13,417 nucleotides of DNA from positions 1-13,417 of the forward strand of contig JAEYTB010000254.1 of NCBI GenBank assembly GCA_023434205.1. The letters run 5' to 3'. Below, in pieces: positions 11,762 to 13,417 of the stretch (position 1 is the first letter of the stretch; each line of letters begins with the position of its first letter). The position numbers and the translations under genes are program-made. Source of the DNA: Planctomycetota bacterium. GTDB taxonomy: Bacteria > Planctomycetota > Phycisphaerae > Phycisphaerales > UBA1924. The notes under the pieces are model-generated. The model was not told the origin of the DNA. It saw only the letters and a list, made by a program, of their open reading frames with translations, and did not search any database.

Positions 11762-13245
11762 GACTTCATCCTGGCGATGGTGGCTGAAGTACTGCGGCCC
11801 TCGACCAGCGGGATGAGGGCGGTGCGGCCGCCCCAGGAGTCGACGAGGTCGGCTCCGACCACGCGGTCCTTGGTGTAGTCCGCGCCCTTGACGAGCACAT
11901 CGGGGCGGACGGCCTTGATGAGGTTGAGGGGCGTGTCCTCCGCGAAGAGCACCACCGCGCCGACGGACTGGAGGCCGCCGAGGACGCGGGCGCGGTCTTC
12001 CTGGTTGTTGACGGGGCGGTCGGGCCCTTTGAGGCGGCGGACGGAGGCGTCGTCGTTGAGGCCGACGACGAGGAAGTCGCCCTCGGCGGCGGCCTTCTCG
12101 AGCAGTGTGACGTGGCCGCTGTGGAGGACGTCGAAGCAGCCGTTGGTGAAGACGACCTTCTGGCCCTGGGAACGGCGGGCGGCGATCTCGAGGCGGAGCT
12201 GGTCGAGGGTGCGGAGCTTGCCGTCGAGGTGGCTGTACTGCACGAGCAGGCTGTGATGGACGCGCTCGAAGGGGATCGGCTGGACGCCGAAGACCTCGAC
12301 CTCCAGGCCCGCGGCGGCGTTGGCGAAGCGGACGGAGCCCTCCCAGTCGATGCCGTTGGCGCGGGCGGCGGAGAGGCCGGCGAGGAACATGTCGCCGGCG
12401 CCGGTGACGTCGTAGACCTGGCGGGCGAGGGTGGGGATGGAGATGGGGTCGCCATCGCGTTCAAGGAGGAGGGCGCCGTGGCGGTCGAGGGTGAGGACGA
12501 CGCACTCGAGGTCGAGCTCGGAGAGGAGGCGGCGGGCGAGGGCGGCGTTGTGGGCGGCGAGGCCGGCGTCGTCGCAGCGAAGGCCGGTGGCGAGCTCGGC
12601 TTCGGTGCGGTTGGGGGTGATGGCGGTGGCGCCGCGGTACTTGCGGTAGTCGACGCCGCGGGCGGGGTCGACGAAGACGGGGACGCCGACGCTTTTGGCG
12701 CGGGAGATGACGTGCTGGCAGAGGTCCTCGGTGCAGACGCCCTTGTTGTAGTCCTCGATGCAGACGGCGTCGGGCTTGGCGCTGCGGGCGAGGGCTCCTT
12801 CGAAGGCGTCGGCGATCTGCTGGACGACGGCGCCGCTGACGGGGTCGCGGGACTCGTGGTCCACGCGGAACATCTTCTGGGGGTGGCGGGCCTGGGCGAG
12901 GCCGATGAGGTTCTGCTTAAGGGTGGTGGGGCGCGAGCTGTCGCGGACGAGGGTGCCGGCGCGGATGTTGTGCTTCTCGAGGGACTCGCGGAGGGCGGCG
13001 CCGGAGTGGTCATCGCCCACGACGCCGAAGGCCTGGACGGAGCCGCCGAGCGCGGCGAGGTCGAGGCAGACGTTGGCGGAGCCGCCGGGCTGGCTCTCGG
13101 TGCGGCGGACGTGAAGGATGGGGACGGGGGCGTCGGCGCTCAGGCGTTCGGCATCGCCGTAGATCTGCTGGTCGAGCATGAAGTCGCCGACGACCAGGGC
13201 TGAGAAGGGACGCCATTGGGAGAGCTGAGCGAGCAGTGAGTCCAT
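11758..13245 (-). CDS. hldE: Bifunctional heptose-7-phosphate kinase / heptose-1-phosphate adenylyltransferase
   Basis: The 495-residue protein carries out two steps of ADP-heptose synthesis for the LPS inner core: phosphorylation of D-glycero-beta-D-manno-heptose 7-phosphate at C1, and later transfer of AMP to the 1-phosphate. Residues about 1-330 are a PfkB/ribokinase-type kinase with GGSANVCLDLAALG (54-67) and DVTGAGDMFLAG (279-290, base Asp285). Residues about 360-495 are a nucleotidyltransferase with TNGCFDVLHSGH (367-378, HxGH) and EGRSTSATI (482-490). Length is close to the E. coli protein (477). The ATG at 13245 has no Shine-Dalgarno; TACCCT lies 8 nt upstream, next to a 26-bp inverted repeat. 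Codons end mainly in C on this strand, opposite to the other minus-strand genes here. The 3' end overlaps hutI by 4 nt. The GmhA and GmhB enzymes of the pathway are not in the window. Confidence 0.96.
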   Translation of the reverse strand: MDSLLAQLSQWRPFSALVVGDFMLDQQIYGDAERLSADAPVPILHVRRTESQPGGSANVCLDLAALGGSVQAFGVVGDDHSGAALRESLEKHNIRAGTLVRDSSRPTTLKQNLIGLAQARHPQKMFRVDHESRDPVSGAVVQQIADAFEGALARSAKPDAVCIEDYNKGVCTEDLCQHVISRAKSVGVPVFVDPARGVDYRKYRGATAITPNRTEAELATGLRCDDAGLAAHNAALARRLLSELDLECVVLTLDRHGALLLERDGDPISIPTLARQVYDVTGAGDMFLAGLSAARANGIDWEGSVRFANAAAGLEVEVFGVQPIPFERVHHSLLVQYSHLDGKLRTLDQLRLEIAARRSQGQKVVFTNGCFDVLHSGHVTLLEKAAAEGDFLVVGLNDDASVRRLKGPDRPVNNQEDRARVLGGLQSVGAVVLFAEDTPLNLIKAVRPDVLVKGADYTKDRVVGADLVDSWGGRTALIPLVEGRSTSATIARMKS

Positions 13246-13253
13246 CGCGGCAA

Positions 13254-13259
13254 AGGGTA
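13254..13259 (-). promoter_or_regulatory. Candidate -10 hexamer (TACCCT) of hldE
   Basis: On the minus strand TACCCT ends 8 nt before the hldE ATG, which lacks a Shine-Dalgarno. A transcript would start at or 1-2 nt before the ATG. The same hexamer precedes the gene at 578. Confidence 0.4.
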
Positions 13260-13284
13260 ACCGCCCGGTGTGGGCCGGGTGGTT
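13259..13284. repeat. 26-bp inverted repeat at the hldE promoter
   Basis: AACCGCCCGG and CCGGGTGGTT flank a 6-nt centre (TGTGGG). Nine of ten positions pair and the tenth is a G-T. It begins at the proposed -10 hexamer and covers the region a -35 would occupy. It may be a DNA operator. Alternatively it is a hairpin terminating the gene to the right, though only TACCCTTT follows it on the minus strand rather than a T-run. Confidence 0.55.
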
Positions 13285-13315
13285 TGCCGTGTTGGGGGGT
13301 GACCGCTGGAGCGGG

Positions 13316-13417
13316 TCAGGGGGGCGCGTGGGCGGGGTGGCCGCTCAGGATGTCAGCGGTGGCGAACGGCTCGGTCGGCGGGGCGGGCGCCTCGGGCGAG
13401 GCCGCGCCGGTGCGCCG
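13316..13417 (-). CDS. C-terminal tail of a protein entering from the right edge (partial)
   Basis: An open frame enters from the window edge on the minus strand and ends at TGA (13318-13316), giving 33 residues rich in Ala and Pro (for example APAPPTEPFATADILSG). Of its 33 sense codons, 32 end in G or C, as in the real genes here, whereas the other two minus-strand frames give Arg-rich peptides. It therefore looks like the disordered tail of a real protein, with 70 bp between its stop and the hldE start. Too little is visible to name it. In such loci a glycosyltransferase or another heptose gene would be unsurprising, but that is a guess. Confidence 0.5.
   Translation of the reverse strand, partial: RRTGAASPEAPAPPTEPFATADILSGHPAHAPP

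Noticed and set aside
12112..13203. 363-codon + strand frame opposite hldE, rich in Gly, Ala, Glu, Asp and Val
   Set aside because: The repeated acidic/Gly pattern is the complement of the C-ending codons of hldE, not a real repeat protein.
1..13417. Mobile element, CRISPR array, toxin-antitoxin or defence island
   Set aside because: No transposase, integrase, regularly spaced repeats, terminal inverted repeats or recognisable defence domain was found on either strand.

Overview
The window reads as chromosomal DNA of a very GC-rich Gram-negative-type bacterium. A planctomycete, probably of the Phycisphaerae, is my best guess. The reasons are the small membrane protein ending in a CxxC...CxxC ribbon, the heptose gene hldE (which implies an outer membrane with LPS-like glycans), third codon positions that are almost all G or C, and several genes with no Shine-Dalgarno sequence. 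The taxon is inference, because no rRNA or marker gene is present.

Layout. 1-1102 (+) holds three small genes without recognised function: an 85-residue ORF that may continue to the left, a two-helix membrane protein with a zinc-ribbon tail, and a single-helix membrane protein. 1072-2118 (-) is a GT8-like glycosyltransferase that converges on the third gene. After a divergent gap, 2346-4765 (+) carries a CgeB/GT1-like glycosyltransferase translationally coupled (ATGA) to an L-2-hydroxyglutarate oxidase, lhgO. 9116-4762 (-) is a tight four-gene operon: glucose-1-phosphate cytidylyltransferase (rfbF), an NAD-dependent epimerase/dehydratase, and two zinc-domain sugar C-methyltransferases. It looks like a pathway for a C-methylated CDP-sugar, although no standard CDP-glucose 4,6-dehydratase is in the window. 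A tRNA-Met(CAU) with its own promoter and a clear rho-independent terminator sits just upstream, on the same strand. 9621-11761 (+) is hutG-hutI, the last two steps of histidine degradation, joined by a TGATG overlap. 13245-11758 (-) is bifunctional hldE for ADP-heptose synthesis, and the right edge (-) carries the C-terminal tail of one more protein.

Together, two glycosyltransferases, the CDP-sugar operon and hldE point to a surface-polysaccharide/LPS neighbourhood. lhgO, hutGI and the tRNA are housekeeping or catabolic genes interspersed with it.

Two features above the gene level stand out. First, strand composition: from 1 to about 10.5 kb the + strand is C-rich whichever way genes point, and beyond about 10.9 kb it is G-rich whichever way genes point, with the change running through the hutG-hutI operon. 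Second, every non-coupled gene that lacks a Shine-Dalgarno has a TANNNT hexamer 6-8 nt before its start codon, which suggests leaderless transcription. All three convergent gene pairs overlap at their 3' ends, leaving no intergenic space for terminators. I saw no transposase, CRISPR array, phage gene or recognised defence system.
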